From positions 744,001-808,000 of the forward strand of contig ML978131.1 in NCBI GenBank assembly GCA_010015805.1: a stretch of 64,000 nucleotides of DNA, written 5' to 3'. The notes under the pieces were generated by a model. That model was given only the letters and a program-made list of their open reading frames with translations. It was not told the DNA's origin and did not search any database. Positions within the stretch are counted from its first letter, which is position 1. Every line of letters starts with the position of its first letter. Below, one piece after another: positions 1-10,253 of the stretch. Source of the DNA: Rhizodiscina lignyota. Its lineage: Eukaryota > Ascomycota > Dothideomycetes > Aulographales > Rhizodiscinaceae. The position numbers and the translations under genes are program-made.

Positions 1-1009
1 TCGGGGACGTTCCTGCCTATTTATTGTCAGAAATGAAGGTCACTATTAGGAGAGTGAACGTGCCTTGCATGCCGGTCTGGACGTTGGCGCCAGTAGGCAA
101 TCCTGGCAGGGTTGCTGGTGACATGCGAGTGAACAACTCGAAGATGTCTATATCTATTTGTTGTTAGGATTGAGCAACACGCGATTGGGATTGCCTTCAA
201 GCTTGCCTTCGGTGTTGATGTTGAGGTTACCAGTAAGGACCGCTAGCTGTCCTTCCGTTGCGGTGTTGGCAGTCATCTCTCCGTGCATGGTGAAGTCTAC
301 ATTTACTGTCAGAAAGGAGTGACAACCTGTCGAGATTCAGAAACTTACCTTGCGTCCAGTCGAGGTTGGTATTGACGTCAGGATGCATCAGTGTCTGCTC
401 TTCCACTGGCGTTTGCAAGCTCATATCCTTGGCCATCTTGTTGTCTGTTTATGGTTAGCGATGAGAACCACGCGTCTAGAGCCATGAACTTACCTTGCAT
501 ACCAATCTCGTCCTTCTCAACATCAGGTACTGCCATCTGCTCTTCCTCTGGTGCATCGACGATCATCTCTTCGCCCATATCGTTGCCTTTTTTATTGTTA
601 GAAATGACAAACACGCGCCTAAACAACTCAAACTACCTTGCATGTCGCCCTGGAAGTCGACGCCGCCGCCAGTAGGCATTGCTGGTTGTGCTTCCGATGA
701 GGCTTCCGCGGTCATCTCCTCGTTCATGTTGGTGGGGTGGTTGTATTGGGCTATTTATCATCAGAACGAAAAACACGCGTCAAGAGTGGTGAACTTGCCT
801 GAAGCCTCATCTATAAGTGCGACAGTGGCGTCCCAGTCGAAGTCCTCAATCACATCCATGATCTCTTCATATGTCGAACCGCCTGGTTCGTTGCGATCAA
901 TGGGCCCAAAGACAGGATGATCGTACCAGTTTGGTCCTTTCCAATTGTCCATGCCCGCCGCTGCTTGAGGATTCGAGAACCACGCCGGTTTCGGTGGAGG
1001 CTCCGCCAT
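1..1009 (-). CDS. Tandem-exon protein of unknown function (3' end beyond window)
   Basis: Partial gene on the minus strand, from ATG at 1009 to beyond the left edge. Proposed exons in transcript order: 1009-799, 750-637, 586-494, 444-349, 296-207, 153-64 and 16-1. The first exon encodes 70 residues (start MAEPPPKPAWFSNPQ) with an acidic, hydrophobic stretch (EEIMDVIEDFDWDATVALI). Each following exon encodes 30-38 residues with a shared pattern: a methionine/acidic start such as MGEEM or MNEEM, an EEQ or EGQ in the middle, a P-D/T-G segment, and an end at GMQ, DMQ or WTQ. All introns fall in phase 1, so exons can be added or lost without shifting the frame. No known domain was recognised and the composition suggests a disordered acidic protein. 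Donors are GC in introns 1, 5 and 6 and GT in 2, 3 and 4. Exon borders are read by eye; exons 5-7 are less certain than 1-4. Confidence 0.7.
17..798 (-). repeat. Tandem exon-intron duplication with near-identical introns
   Basis: Six introns (751-798, 587-636, 445-493, 297-348, 154-206, 17-63; 47-53 bp) resemble one another along their length. On the minus strand they start G(C/T)AAGTT or a variant, carry a middle like GACGCGTGTTT, have a branch-like CTGAC or CTAAC, and end in a form of AATAAATAG. The exons between them (90-114 bp) also resemble each other, giving a unit of about 142 bp repeated about six times. Intron-only similarity would suggest introner-like elements as described in Dothideomycetes. 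Because the exons match too, tandem duplication of a whole exon-intron unit is the simpler reading. Confidence 0.75.
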
Positions 1010-1627
1010 GGCTTCTGATTGTTACAGACGACGTTGAAATCAAATGTCAAAGAGTGGGCGTATTTGTTGTAAATGAGTTGGAGTGTGAGAAGAGAGGTTG
1101 TTGTTATTTTTGGGTTGTTTGTGCTGTTGAGAACGCGGGAAATGAAGTGCTTGTCAAGGTGGTGTTATGACAACAGTGGCGCGTCGTTGCTTCACCAGAG
1201 CTCGTTCACACAGTCCAGCAGGGTAACAAAGGAAGGGTTAGTCACAGGTTAACACCTCTGTGAAATGATACTAGAGGTTGTGCCGAACTTCATGTCGAAA
1301 ACACGCCCGGCCACTGGCGAAAGCATTTCACAAAGTACACTTGAAAGCGAACTGGCAATTTGCCAGCGCGCATTCATCTTCAACTTCCCCCTCTCGTGCT
1401 TTTTCTTCAAATGCTTGGGCATAATTCGAGGCCCTAATGAGTCAATTGTCTTTGAAGCCATCTCCTCATTGTTCCTTTCCAAGTGAATTTCGACCAGTCG
1501 ATGGTGTTTCGGTCTGCCCATAAGTCAACGTCCACATTCACTTCAATAAGCACCAACGCGCCAGAGAGGAAATCTCACGTATTAGGTAGGACAGAAGCAG
1601 TTCTTACACATAACACCCAACGTCCCG
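1010..1627. other. Intergenic, no gene seen
   Basis: This stretch lies between the start of the tandem-exon gene and the 3' end of the next minus-strand gene. It should hold the promoter of the first gene. Open frames here do not resemble a known family and have no splice pattern that joins them. Confidence 0.5.
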
Positions 1628-2060
1628 TCATATCGGTATCGAATTGCTCACAGCATTGCCAGTGTCCGCCGGTGCCCCCAACAGCCTGTGCAATTTTGTT
1701 AGCCTTGTAGTTTACATCCAGCTGCATCACTAAACGACATACTTCTTTCCAGTCTCTGTAGCACAGCAGCCACAAAAGATGGAAGCGGGCCAGCAAAACA
1801 CCTTGAGATATCAGTGAGAGTGAAGTGTGGAGAGAAAATTACTGGGGTCATACCGCCATGACGACCGTAGTAGCGAAGCCCAGTGTCGGACCAACCACCT
1901 TGTGAGAGCATGTTAGCTTCCTATCATATAAACCATCACTTCCCACGGAGAGATTCCTTCCTCAATCAACTCCTTAACAATCAGGACGCACCTTGCAGTG
2001 GCACGGATTCTGATCGGTCCCACACTGGAAGCAGATGATGGGAAGAGGGATGCAATCCAT
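1628..2060 (-). CDS. Small cysteine-rich single-span membrane protein, 76 aa
   Basis: Four exons on the minus strand: 2060-1992, 1898-1854, 1801-1743 and 1685-1628, together 77 codons with TGA at 1630-1628. The frame stays open across all three introns (93, 52 and 57 bp), with donors GTGCGT, GTATGA and GTATGT and a clear CTAAC branch in the first. The protein opens MDCIPLPIICFQCGTDQNPC, continues with HCK and a hydrophobic segment (VVGPTLGFATTVVMAV), then a second cysteine cluster (CWPASIFCGCC), and ends with a short polar tail in SIPI. The CxxC, CHC and CGCC groups around one membrane-length stretch suggest metal binding or lipidation near a membrane; this is inference. I have the impression of similar small proteins in other Pezizomycotina, with the same VVGPTLGF and CWPASIF blocks, but cannot name a function. 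Simple ORF calling misses it because no exon exceeds 23 codons. Confidence 0.75.
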
Positions 2061-3410
2061 ATTTGGATATCAAGAGTATTGATGTCGTTCAAGAGTTGCT
2101 GATGTAAGGAAGCTGAGTCAAATGCGGCTCAAGGTGGAGAGTACGGAACAGGAAATGTCGTAATTGGCCTTCTACACCTAGGACCGAGGCTCGAGTAATC
2201 TTCCAGGAGATGATATTTGAGAAAGGCAACGAAGGATCAAGACAAAGAAGCTATGAAAGCAGCTAGGACGTGTTCATTGTTGAACTCATGACGTCGACGG
2301 TAAGATATGGAAGCTTTAGCGCGCGGTCGTCGCTGCAGAATCCACAGCGCATATCCACGTGCGACGTCCATTCTCACCTCATGTTCCACATTCTGTCACT
2401 CTATCATCGCTTTCCATTGCGAAAAGCCTGAAATCTTCAAAAGACTGCTTCAGCAACAGCTATGCTCCCTTTAAGGGAGTTGCTGAATCCGTCTGACTCG
2501 CGTCAGGAGGTTGGCACTTCTCGGCAGCCACCCGCCTCGGACCACACAAAGCCATTGCCCCTGGGACCGATCACAATTTCGACCACGCGATCCCACGATC
2601 CCCCCGAAATGCAGTCAGCACCTTCTTCTATCTTCCGCTCGCTTTATACGAAAGCTATCAACCACTCAGAACCTTAATTCGGAATCTTCTCGGGAATATC
2701 GATCGAATATTGCAAATCGTCATTGAATATTTGAAAGCCCATAGCGAACAGCGAGGAGGATCGGCGGGCGCCAGCAGCTGCTTGAGCATTGTCCCTCCCG
2801 CATGCCACTTCGCCACAGATTACTGAACATATGCCAGAGCTGAAGACATGCCGAGGAGCCTCCACTTTGATGGCGCAAAATTCCTTTGCAAATTACAGCT
2901 TATTCCATTCCTGGACTTTTAGATAGTCAACTTATTCAGGCCGCAGTAATGTAAACAAGTACCTCGGCGGTCTACTGCCCGCAGCGCAATGCTAGGTGGC
3001 GTTTTTAACTGGATATACGCCTGCCATGGACGCACTCAGAGCGGCAAGAGGCTTGGGCCAGAAGTGGATGGAGCTCCTACGCCCTTTGATACAAGGCTCG
3101 ATGCCGGCATCCGAAAGGAACGAGTGGTGCAATTGTTAAAATGTTTAATGTTTACTCAGTGTCTTCGGCGACTTGAACACGCTACCCCCTTGCCCCATGA
3201 ATATGCAATTCCCACCGAACGACCGAACAGAATAAGTGATTGTTCATACGGACGCGAGAGTGGAACCTTCTTTCAATCATGTCATAGTGGAAGTGGATGA
3301 GCCGATGATAGTGATATAAGAATTGGTTTGACCAAACGTTTTCTTTTCAAGCATTGCAAGGTATCCGACCATCGCCCACCATCAGAAGTCCCATTCCGCG
3401 GAACTCAAGA
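2061..3410. other. Divergent intergenic region, no gene seen
   Basis: This 1.35 kb lies between the divergent starts of the small cysteine-rich gene (minus) and the MFS transporter (plus), so it should contain both promoters. Short open frames around 2462-2726 and 2989-3300 show no recognisable family and no splice logic. Confidence 0.5.
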
Positions 3411-5304
3411 ATGGCAGCCATGCCACCCGCAGAGGGAGCAGCGGAGATCGCTACCCCTATAGATGGTGGCGACTTTCCAACTGAATTACGAGAGGAAGCT
3501 GAGAAGGACTACGAGAAGAACATGAACGACAGCGACGCTGATGAAGATTCAATCCAAGAACCAGAGCGCGTACATACGAAACATGATCATTCCGATCTCG
3601 AGAAACTCTCGACACATCACGATGTGGAAGCAGAAGCAGCCCACCCTGCAACGAGAGCAGTTACGGCACAAGACTGGACAGGACCAGACGATCCAGAGAA
3701 TCCTTTCAACTGGCCGATGTCGAAAAGGGTGTATTCTACAGCCATTCCTGGCCTCTTCGCATTTGTTGTGTGAGTAGTACCTCTTTTCCTACATTCCCTT
3801 CTCATCGCGATCCTCAAGCTAATCACCATCGCAGCACTTTCGGCTCCTCTGTCTACACACCAGCTATACCAGAGGTTATGCAGCAATTCCATGTTTCTCA
3901 AGAAGCTGCTGTGTTAGGTCTCTGTCTCTGGACGCTTGGTCTCGCCTGTGGACCCATGATCGCAGCCCCAATTAGCGAATCTTACGGCCGCTTGATCGTA
4001 TACAGAGTGTCTCTTCCTCTCTCGATGTTGTTCACACTGGGAGCTGGGTTCTCCAAAACGTTCGGAACACTCCTAACAATGCGACTTCTCGCTGGCATAA
4101 CTGGCAGTCCGGTCCTATCTGTCGGAGCGGGAACGAACGCAGATTTGTTTCCACCTCGGATAAGAGCGTACTCTACAACCTCTTTCCTTGTGGCGCCATT
4201 CCTTGGTCCTGCACTTGGGTAGGTCAAATATCTGTACTGCAAGCCACAAAAGCTAACGTTGGTCCATAGACCCGTCGTGGGTGGCTTTGCCGCGCAATTC
4301 AAAGGATGGCGTTGGACGCAGTGGTGCATTCTGTTCATCGGCGCAGCGGTGTATCTGATTTCCCTTCCTATGAAAGAGACATACAAGAAGGCCATCCTCG
4401 AGAAACGCGCCAAACGACTCGGCATTCAACCTCCTAAAGGCCCTGTTCCGCCTGGTCTCGCACGCATAAAGTTCATGATGACGGTAACCTTGCTGCGACC
4501 CTGCCATATGTTGGTAACGGAGCCCATAGTCACCTTTTTCAGCCTTTACAGCGCGTTCACATTCGCTCTTCTCTTCACCTTCTTCGCAGCGTTTCCGCTC
4601 GTCTTTCGCGAGGTGTACGGCTTCAACACCTATCAGAACGGCTTGGTTTTCCTCGCTATTGGCCTCGGTGTTGTTCTCGCGGCAGCGTCATGTATCTGGT
4701 TCGACGTGATATTCTACCAAGAACAACATCGTAAGGCCGTTGCCGGGGGACGGATCCACGTTGCTCCAGAACATCGACTATATGGTGCCATGGCCGGAGC
4801 TTTTGGTATCACAATTGGTATATTCTGGTTTGCGTGGACGGCACGGAAAGGTGTGCACTGGATTGTTCCGATTCTAGCGACCGTTCCCTTCGCATGGGGG
4901 AATCTGTGCATCTTCGTAAGTTGCCTCAGATGCTTGACCTGTGGGGAGTCCAACTGACGTTGTAAAACAGACATGTACAGCACTGTTCCTAGTTGATGTA
5001 TATGGACCTTTGAATGGGGCCTCCGCCCTGGCCGCGAATGGCTTGGCACGGTACGGATTGAGTGCGGTATTCCCACTCTTTACGGTTCAGAGTGAGTTTA
5101 TATACCCGTCAAGACTGCTCGCTACAGTCGTCTGCGTCGGTACGGTCGCTAACCTCGCTTCCAGTGTACAATACTCTTGGCATCGCTTGGGCAACCAGCC
5201 TTTTGGGATTCTTGTCCTTGTTGATGCTTCCCATCCCATGGTTCTTCTTCAAGTTCGGACCCAAGTATCGGGCCAAGAGCTCGTATGAAACTATCAAAGC
5301 ATAG
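3411..5304 (+). CDS. MFS drug:H+ antiporter-like transporter (DHA1 type), 549 aa
   Basis: Five exons: 3411-3769, 3835-4218, 4270-4915, 4971-5091 and 5165-5304. All junctions keep the frame and give 550 codons with TAG at 5302-5304. The first ~100 residues are acidic and probably cytosolic; the core then starts at PENPFNWPMSKRVYST, a typical entry to fungal DHA1 transporters. About 12 hydrophobic segments follow. The segment around GPMIAAPISESYGR has the loop 2-3 character of the MFS signature, and LLAGITGSPVLSVGAGTNADLF fits the region after TM4. These proteins sit in the plasma or vacuolar membrane and export drugs, polyamines or toxins by proton antiport; the substrate here cannot be told. 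The ATG at 3411 is chosen because it is the first in-frame ATG and lies in AAGAATGG. The nearest neighbours are unrelated, so no metabolite cluster is implied. Confidence 0.9.
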
Positions 5305-5523
5305 TTCGGGATGCTGCTAGTCGATATATAGCATCATTTAGCTCGGAGTTCAACGTTTGGTTCAACGTCTCTGGAAACTGTTAGTATACCAATGCAGCAT
5401 TCAACTGTTTAGATATCTTAGAATTAAAGGAGAGGACATGGGACAAAGGAGGACATCGTCGAATTGCAAACGGCTTACATCTTTATAATTTGGAATGCAC
5501 TCTCACTTCCAAAACGGTGGAAG

Positions 5524-6394
5524 TCATCCACGCAACTCCATCTCAATGTTTCTCACCTCGCCGGCTAATACCTGCACGTCTTCTTGCTTCATCTCGTCGG
5601 CGCTCTGCTGCAGATCCCCAATCACGTCCTCCAGAGAAGAAAGTAGATGTAGCATTTCCGCTCGCTGTCGCTCAATGTCCTGCAACAAGGTCACATTCGA
5701 CACTTGTAACTCCTGCAGCTGCGCAGAAAACGCGTCGTGCTGGGCGTTGAGGAATGGCGCCATGTGAGAGGACACCAGAGCCGACGGTGGAAGAGTGTGC
5801 GGCGCAATGGGAACTTCGACGGCCTTGCCTTGAGCCTCGGCTTTGGCTTCAGCGGCTTCTTTGCGCATTCTCGCTTCTTCGATGAGGCGATGTAGGTCGT
5901 TGAGCGACGGGATTACGGATCGGTCGGACAGAAGCTGCTCAAAGTTTTCCTGATAGAGAAGAACGTCAGTCATTCCTGTTCGAGCCTTCCGTCCCAAACT
6001 GCAGAATATGGCAGGATATGGCTATAGTTGCGATTGGCCCATCCCACAATATCTCACAGCCACATTCGCGGTAGTAGCGGACATCGTATGCGCGTCTCAT
6101 CTATAATGGAAGTTCCAAACATACTTTGCAGAATCCCTCCAATCGCCCCACAAACTCCTTATGGAACTGGTGCAGCGTCTCTCCGCGGTTCTGGGCCGGC
6201 GTGGGGAAGCACGCTGCAAAGTTGTCGTAATTGCATCTCCGCAACGTCGTGTCCAGCGCCTTCTCGAACGCGTTGATCAATGCCTGCGCGCGTGGCCCTG
6301 GAGCGTCGGGGATGGGCGGGGCAGGAAGAGAGGGGGAGGGCGAGCGCGCATGACTCTCTTGCGCGCTGTCGGGCTGCGCGGTGATAGAGGGCAT
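5524..6394 (-). CDS. nnf1: Kinetochore MIND/Mis12 complex subunit Nnf1-like, 231 aa
   Basis: Two exons on the minus strand: 6394-6125 (90 codons from MPSITAQPDS) and 5949-5524 (141 codons plus stop), joined in phase 0 over a 175-bp intron (GTATGT...CAG). The family region starts at PRAQALINAFEKALDTTLRR, followed by CNYDNFAACFPTPA, HQFHKEFVGRLEGFCK and then ENFEQLLSDRSVIPSLNDLH. This order and spacing match fungal Nnf1 (human PMF1), a subunit of the four-protein Mis12/MIND complex that links inner to outer kinetochore. The second exon is strongly helical (LQELQVSNVTLLQDIERQRA), as expected for the coiled-coil rod of this complex. The first ~35 residues are proline/serine-rich. Another ATG lies further upstream (ORF to 6517), but 6394 gives the usual length. 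Confidence 0.85.
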
Positions 6395-7744
6395 GGTGGT
6401 TACGAGGATGTAATGCTGAGCGATGCCTGAGGGTACATATAACAGGACGGGAGGTTGAGATAGAGTTTGGAGTGAGGTAGAACGAGGAACATTGAAGTCT
6501 GACTTGCTGACTCGCACCAGTCGCGACTATTGTTTACTTTCCAAATGCCTGCCTTGCTGCACGTGTAGCGCGCTTTATCGGGAAGTTGTTACGCTGTTGG
6601 CCTTGGCACGCTAGTGGCTTTAAATACGATTCTCTCATATACTTTAAGCCAACAATCTTAGCAATCTTACAATACACTCTGGCACCCCTCAAAGATCCGC
6701 ATCAACGCTAGCCCACGCCATCACGTGTTTGCCTAGTCCCGAGGCCGAGGTCGCTCTCACGTGGCAACGCTTGAACACCACGATTTATCGAGGCGCGTGT
6801 GAATGCTCGTGAGAGCGAGGGCCGGGGCAGAATTCCCTCTGGCCTGCGAGCTACTGTACGGCCGCCGGAGGAGTTAAGACCCACGGCCATTCACATGGAC
6901 GCCCAAAGCCTTGGTACACCAAACTTTAATTCCACGTCTCTCTTACTCGCCGGGGTGGCCGCGAGCGGCGACGGCCCTGCATGCCAGATGCGTCATTATT
7001 GTTTACCACTTTCGGCCGCTGCCTCGCCTGACAGCCCGCGATGGCGAGCCATGCAAGGTACCGGTGGCATGACCCACATCGCTGTGGCTATCGACTGTTC
7101 CGAGATCCTGGAGTGCATGAAGGAGGCGAAAGGAGTTAGGACGACGTTTGATAGGGGCAAACCTGTGCAGGAAGGCAATGTACCTCCCTAGCATTCCTAT
7201 AGGCCCGGCGGACACGAGGTAACTATCACGACAAATACATTGGATACCAGGTTGGACCGTATTGATTCCTTTTTACGACCTGACGTCGGGGCTGAGAGGA
7301 GACTATCGGCATGTTCACGAGATGGCAGACCTGTTTCCTAACACGGGCATTCTACTGCCCGATTCGACCCATTGCGAATTTCGGAAGTTGGCGGCTCTCT
7401 GTGTGGAGAGTCTTATTCGTATGCATTATTGCTAATGCCCCCGATTCTGCCTCTCTGCCCTTACTAAACAAAGTCGCTCTGGTATAGTACTGGTGGAAAC
7501 ACAAGAAAACACGCGAGACAGCGGAGAGGCAAGCGACGTCATGGACGTTACACATCCAAGACACAATTTCCCTTCCAACAACAATTTGATGCCTCGGGCG
7601 AAGAGGGGTGGGTGATCCAAAGTCTAAGCCGAACTGTGTACTTCCATGCAGGGAAATGGTCACCCACCCAAACTAGGAAATACTCCGAACGCCATGCATA
7701 CGTTTTCGCGAACATCCCAAAGATATCGCTTCCCTCTTTTGTGT
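6395..7744. other. Intergenic, no gene seen
   Basis: This 1.35 kb lies between the start of the Nnf1-like gene and the 3' end of the coiled-coil gene. The longest open frame (6799-7191, plus) has no family resemblance, no splice partners and compositionally random protein. No tRNA or repeat was seen. Confidence 0.5.
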
Positions 7745-10253
7745 TCAAGCGCCCAACGCCCTGTCCATGCTTTCTTGCATTCTCTGTCCAGAAGCCGTGA
7801 CAGCTAGGAGAGCTTCTTGCATCGATGCGTTCTCCTCCCTCATGGTTCGAATTACCCCTTCAAGAGCCTGTGTACGCGAGCGCAGCCGCCTTACTTCGGC
7901 GCGGAGGGCCGGTATAGGATTAGGAGAACGTCTTGTAGGAGTTGTTGTAGCAGTTGCCGGTGCTTTAGATGCTACACCCGACGTTGCGGATGCGGATGCG
8001 GCTTCGGGTTCTGCGGCTGGCTGGCTTTCAGGTCTGGCTGTCGTTGATTCTGATCCCCATTCCGGTGCAGATGATTCTCCTATCCGTCCACCAGCGCTCT
8101 CACCAAGAGACGTCTCGAGTTCCCCCAGTGCGGTTTCAGCCAGCGCAGCTTCCACATCACCTTCTCCTATTTCCATCTCCCCTTCACCTTCTGGTAGTCC
8201 GAGCTCCAAGGTTCTCACCCGATCCATTAGCTCCCTTCGCTCATCTTCCCACCTCTTCCGCTCATCTGCGCCCTGTGCTTGTAAACGGCTTGCCATTTCG
8301 ACGATCCTAACATACTGCCTCCCTGACTCAGCCATCTCACGTCTCGCGTCATCCCGGCCCCTTGTCAGCTCGTCCGCCTGACTCTCCAATGCTGCGACCT
8401 GTGCTTGCAACCTTTCACGCTCCTCCGTCAGAGAGTTGATCTCAACGTCCGAGACTTCAAACTTCTTTTCCAACGTGATGCATTTGGTGCGCTGGCGTTC
8501 CAATTTGGCCAGGAGCGCGTCATATTCGCGTTGCAGGGTTTGAAGTGCCAAAGTCTTTACGCTAACTTGATGCTGCAGGTCCTGGAGATGTTGGACATGG
8601 GCGGGAGACGAAACCTGCGGCTGCTGTAGTGGTGAAGCGCCTGGTCCTCCGACGGCCAGCTGCGGAGGTGCCGAAGGCTGTGGTAATGGGGGGAAAGTGA
8701 GTGCTGATGGTGAAGGCAGAAACGGCCGCCCTGGCGGTCCTACTCCTTGAGGCGGAGGATACTGCGGCGCTTGCATTGGAGAATGCTGAGACGGATGGAA
8801 AACAGACCCGGACGAGCTCACCGTTCGATGTGGTGAATGAGAGACTGGCGGCTGCTCGCCCGGCTGGACGTATGGATTTCTCCACGACTCCTCAGGCATC
8901 CCAGGGGAGAATGATGGTGCCTGGCGCGACGGACCAGCCAAAGGCGCGGGCGAATAGACTGTTCCTGGTGCTGGTGCGGGTTGGAGAGGCGGAGCCGCGC
9001 GCCGAGATGGAATCGTACCCTCTTTATCTGACTGTGAGCGGCGGCGCTTCATCGCTTCCGAGTCTTCTGCGGCTGTCGTGGCCGGGTCAGCGTCGCCTTC
9101 CAGTGGCGGCGGCAAAGCACCGCTTTGCTGCGCGATCTGCGGCTCCTTGTCCTGAAGAGCCTGATCTGAGTTGCGAACGAGAGACCTGATGCCAGCGTTG
9201 TTCCATCGCAAGCGCTCAATAACCCATTCGAGCGTGGCAGTGAGGCCAGCTTGCTCCACGTCTGGGGCCTGAATACGTCGCCGCTCATCAGTAATCGTGG
9301 TTTATACGGAAAGGACAGTGCTCAGAAGTATAAATATCGCGGTTGAAAACGAGAGGCGATGGAGCTATTATTGCAGAAGAGAGAGACATGGCACGAAGTA
9401 GAAACGAGAGGCCAAGGCAAGGCAATAGCTTGACGAATCAAGGGCGAAACAAGGCATGATGGACGCTTACCACTCGAGGCGATTGGACCGAGCCACTGAT
9501 GGCACCTTGCAGGCGCAGGTCAAGCTCACTAAATTCCGAGGTGAGGTCCGCCACGAGAGCGCGGACAGTACTGCACCGCTTGCCAGTGCAACGAGGGGTG
9601 CAGCAGTTAGTCAGAGGGCCTGGCAGCCGGTACAGGTCTTGCGAGGGTCTCCTGCTGTCTACGGGGCGAGTGACTTCGGTGACTGTGGCGGGCCGTGTCG
9701 CGTGACCGCCATAGCCGATGTATTTGTCTGGCAGTACTTGAGGTACTGCTACTGGCACTACATTAAGGCCGAGAAATTTGATTAGTAACTTGGCATGAAG
9801 CACGGATACCTGATATGTTGGAGGGTACTAACGCTGACTTGATTGGGGCGTTGGTGCGTCGTGAGATGGGGATGAGTAAGCATGGGTTGGGTAGCTTTCT
9901 GGCTCGGCGCCGCGCATCCGCTTGCGTTTGTTGCTGCTCGCCGAGGCCTCATACTGCCACGCAATATTGGGCGACGTAATTTCGTGAGCGCTGCTGTTGA
10001 GAGAAGGGCGGCGTGAGGAAGATGGAGGTGGCTGGACGGCCTCTGCTGAGGCATCAAGGCTCGCATGAAGCGGCGGGAGCCGTCGTGCATGACTTGGGGG
10101 AGGTCCACTGCCGGCTGTATTGAACGGCGATGTAGCGTATAACGGCGTCGTGATCTGCTGGTTGGAGGTGACGGAGACCAGGCTAGGTGATGACTGATGC
10201 TCTTCAGCAGGACGTTCTTCCCAGGGTCGACGCCATTGTGGCTCTGTCGCCAT
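7745..10253 (-). CDS. Coiled-coil protein with basic nuclear-type signal, unknown function
   Basis: Proposed minus-strand exons: 10253-9833, 9757-9471 and 9268-7745, giving 744 codons in a continuous frame. The last exon (507 residues) is the firm part; exon 2 is well supported at its 3' border (GTG before GTAAGC), while its 5' border and the exon 1 donor (GTTAGT) are only consistent by frame. Exon 1 starts MATEPQWRRPWEERPAEE, is serine/proline rich and carries a basic run (NKRKRMRG) that could be a nuclear signal. Exon 2 has a cysteine group (NCCTPRCTGKRC) followed by a helix (ALVADLTSEFSELDLRLQGA). Exon 3 starts with another helix (GLTATLEWVIERLRW), then a long proline-rich linker, a coiled coil of about 140 residues (LQTLQREYDALLAKLERQRT onward), an acidic/Ala-rich stretch and a C-terminal leucine-heptad segment (LRAEVRRLRSRTQALEGVI). 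Not recognised as a named family; a nuclear or structural role is inference. Confidence 0.6.

Noticed and set aside
3354-3410. Upstream extension of the MFS transporter
   Set aside because: The extension begins with TTG, not ATG; the first ATG in the frame is at 3411.
7767-8381. 204-codon plus-strand open frame
   Set aside because: Antisense to the coiled-coil gene; serine/alanine-rich product without family resemblance.
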